The notes beneath the pieces are model-generated. The model was not told the DNA's origin, did no database searches, and saw only the letters and a list, made by a program, of their open reading frames with translations. Made by a program: the position numbers and the translations under genes. Of a DNA stretch of 22,662 nucleotides, positions 20,907-22,662 are shown piece after piece. Source of the DNA: Oehlia diaphana (Eukaryota > Glomeromycota > Glomeromycetes > Glomerales > Glomeraceae). The stretch lies in assembly GCA_003833135.1 (NCBI GenBank), contig QZLH01000233.1:8776-31437 (forward strand), read 5' to 3'. The first letter of the stretch is position 1. The number at the start of each line of letters is the position of its first letter.

Positions 20907-22222
20907 ACAGTCAGCGGTCATGTCAGGTTTTTTTAAGCGACTTATTATTATATTAATTTATTAAAAATTACAATTTTAATAATTTTAATATTTAATATAA
21001 CTTAATTATTTTTTAAGTAAAATATAATTGAACCTTAGTAAACTTTTGTTTTTCAGATTTTGCTCTATTTAATTTTAATTTTTTTTTACATTATAATGCT
21101 TACATAAAAAATTTTCATTGAGCCAACTTTTTCTATTTTTTTACTTTACTCTCCAGATGCAACTTGTTGATAAAATATTAATATTACTTTTAATTACTTA
21201 AATATATGTAAGTTTTAATGAAGAATCATGTTACTTAAGAAGTAAAAGACAATTTTATTAATAAATTTTATGGCAAGTTTAAGATTTCTGATTTTTACTA
21301 AAATTAGTTATTATTAACTTTATAAAAATTGCATAATTAAATACTAATTTTTTGGCATAAAAAGAATTTTAAATATAAATTATATATTTTCATAAAATAA
21401 TAAGTAATATACATATATGTATATATTAAGTTTATTAAATTTTTATTTATTAAGATAATTATAAAAAGTCATTATTAGTAAAAATATTTTATTAATCATC
21501 TAATTTTAATAAAAATTAATATGCAATATCTTTAAAGGGCAAAATTTTAGTAGTATATATTATTATGTAAAATATTTTAAATTTATTGATTGAATTTATG
21601 GTTACACAAACTATAAATTATCTAATTAAATATAAAACTATTGATTGATATTTTGAAATATTTTTATATATAATATATACTAAAATTTTATACATTAATT
21701 TATAATTTTTTGAAGTTATTATGTATTAATTTTTATTAGAATTGGATAATTATTAAAATATTTTTACTATTAAAAACTTTTTATAATTAGCTATATTACT
21801 AAACTTAATAAATATTTATATATAAATTAATTTTTTGTAAAAATCAAAATTTAAAATTGCTACAAATTTTATTAATAAACTTATCTTTTACTTCTTAAGT
21901 AACTTGATTCTACATAAAAATTTACATATATTTAAGTAATTAAAAGTAATATTTATATTTGATCAACAAGTTGCATCTAGAAGTTAAAACTAAAAAAATA
22001 AGAAAAAGTTAGCTTAATAAAAATTTTTATATAAGCATTATACTATTAAAAAAATTTTAAAATTAAATAGAGTAAAATCTAAAATACAAAAAACTTATTA
22101 AAGTTTAATTATATGTTACTTAAAAAAAAATCTTGTTATATTAGAATTAATAATAGTTATAATTTTTAATAACTAATTATTTTTATTAGTAAAAATGGAG
22201 AAATGACATGACTGCTAACTGT
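20907..22222. mobile_element. Non-autonomous DNA transposon with ~390-bp terminal inverted repeats (TA target site)
   Basis: The left end reads ACAGTCAGCGGTCATGTCA and the right end, reversed, ACAGTTAGCAGTCATGTCA. The two arms match over about 20907-21298 and 21838-22222 with scattered differences; long shared words include GATGCAACTTGTTGAT and AAGTTACTTAAGAAGTAAAA (one base differs on the left). A TA dinucleotide flanks each end (20905-20906 and 22223-22224), as in Tc1/mariner-type insertions. The roughly 540-bp interior is AT-rich with no ORF, so it would need a transposase supplied elsewhere. A Mutator-type element, also with long arms, is less likely because no 8-11-bp flank duplication is seen. 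Confidence 0.75.
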
Positions 22223-22345
22223 TATATAATTTTAAAAAATTATATCTGATATAGTAAGTTTATATAAAATTAAATTTTAATAATATATATATTTTTAGAT
22301 TCTATTTATTTTTTTTTTATTTTGCATTTCTTTACTGAAACCCGC

Positions 22346-22428
22346 ATATTTGAAGCGAAGCAGTTGTATAGTCGTTACCTATTGGTAACCAATAGGCATC
22401 AGGTAAGCAACTGCTTTGCTTCATATTT
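22346..22428. repeat. Nested palindrome (foldback) of 83 bp
   Basis: Outer arms of 21 bp (22346-22366 and 22408-22428, core GAAGC.AAGCAGTTG) match inversely at 18 of 21 positions. Inside lies the exact 19-bp palindrome CCTATTGGTAACCAATAGG (22378-22396). A transcript could form a long hairpin; as DNA it could extrude a cruciform. It may be a tiny foldback element or the ends of a collapsed one. Confidence 0.65.
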
Positions 22429-22662
22429 TTTAATTTATTGTACTACGACATTGATAGGCAACAACTTAGCAGCGGCTTGGTGAGATTATCGATTAGCAAA
22501 TTTTTGTAAAATTCATATTTATTATATTTATTTAAAATCGCCTAAAAAAGTCACGATATTGCTGCAGGTTGGCTGCGCAGCTCCAACGAATTAAAATGTA
22601 ACATGATGCAGATCTTTTTTTTTGAAAAAAAAATTTAACTTTGATAATTACAAAAATCAATT
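22429..22662. other. Right-edge intergenic sequence with a small GC-rich hairpin
   Basis: At 22568-22587 GTTGG, the perfect palindrome GCTGCGCAGC and CCAAC nearly complete a hairpin, offset by one base. Nothing else is recognised in this stretch. Confidence 0.4.

Overview
The window looks like nuclear DNA of an arbuscular mycorrhizal fungus (Glomeromycotina, most like Rhizophagus irregularis). The evidence is very AT-rich DNA with long homopolymers, short GT-AG introns (66-101 bp), and four members of the lineage-expanded tyrosine-kinase-like (TKL) protein kinase family. Each carries the N-terminal signature of a Cys-ribbon (CxxC...WCxxC), then NWTSGN..ID.FIQ, then the kinase N-lobe. The species call rests on remembered family resemblance, not on a search.

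Layout. (1) 50-1512, minus strand: a degraded TKL kinase running off the left edge, with four apparent frameshifts and one nonsense codon. (2) 1513-3168: non-coding, with a diverged duplicated block carrying TCACGTGA. (3) 3169-7022, minus: a six-exon kinase gene with five successive ribbon plus N-lobe modules and one C-lobe, broken by a TGA and a 1-bp deletion. (4) 7023-7320: a 298-bp divergent promoter region. (5) 7321-10778, plus: an intact five-exon paralogue (1042 aa) with four modules and one C-lobe. (6) 10779-15387: gene-poor DNA with an inverted-repeat block, a promoter-like patch lacking a gene, a 91-bp T tract and a decayed LINE-like 3' end. (7) 15388-19458, minus: a two-exon kinase with 25 Sel1 repeats in front of its kinase domain, preceded by an out-of-frame 42-codon N-terminal remnant. 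(8) 19573-22662: non-coding, with palindrome clusters, a 1316-bp inverted-repeat element flanked by TA, and a nested foldback.

The most interesting part is the head-to-head pair at 3169-10778. Every intron is phase 0 and lies exactly after the conserved Glu of helix alphaC. Each internal exon therefore begins with the end of alphaC, runs through beta4-beta5 to the hinge, switches to a new Cys-ribbon, and ends at the next alphaC Glu. Such symmetric exons can multiply without breaking frame. In both genes only the last module, next to the C-lobe, keeps an intact glycine loop (GKGGF). Upstream modules have lost it but keep the beta3 'LK' lysine and the ribbon. I infer one working kinase behind a string of decayed N-lobe modules. 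No partner, substrate or pathway can be read from the sequence. Each kinase here also differs at the catalytic HRD motif: HRD, HRD, HHD and HGD.
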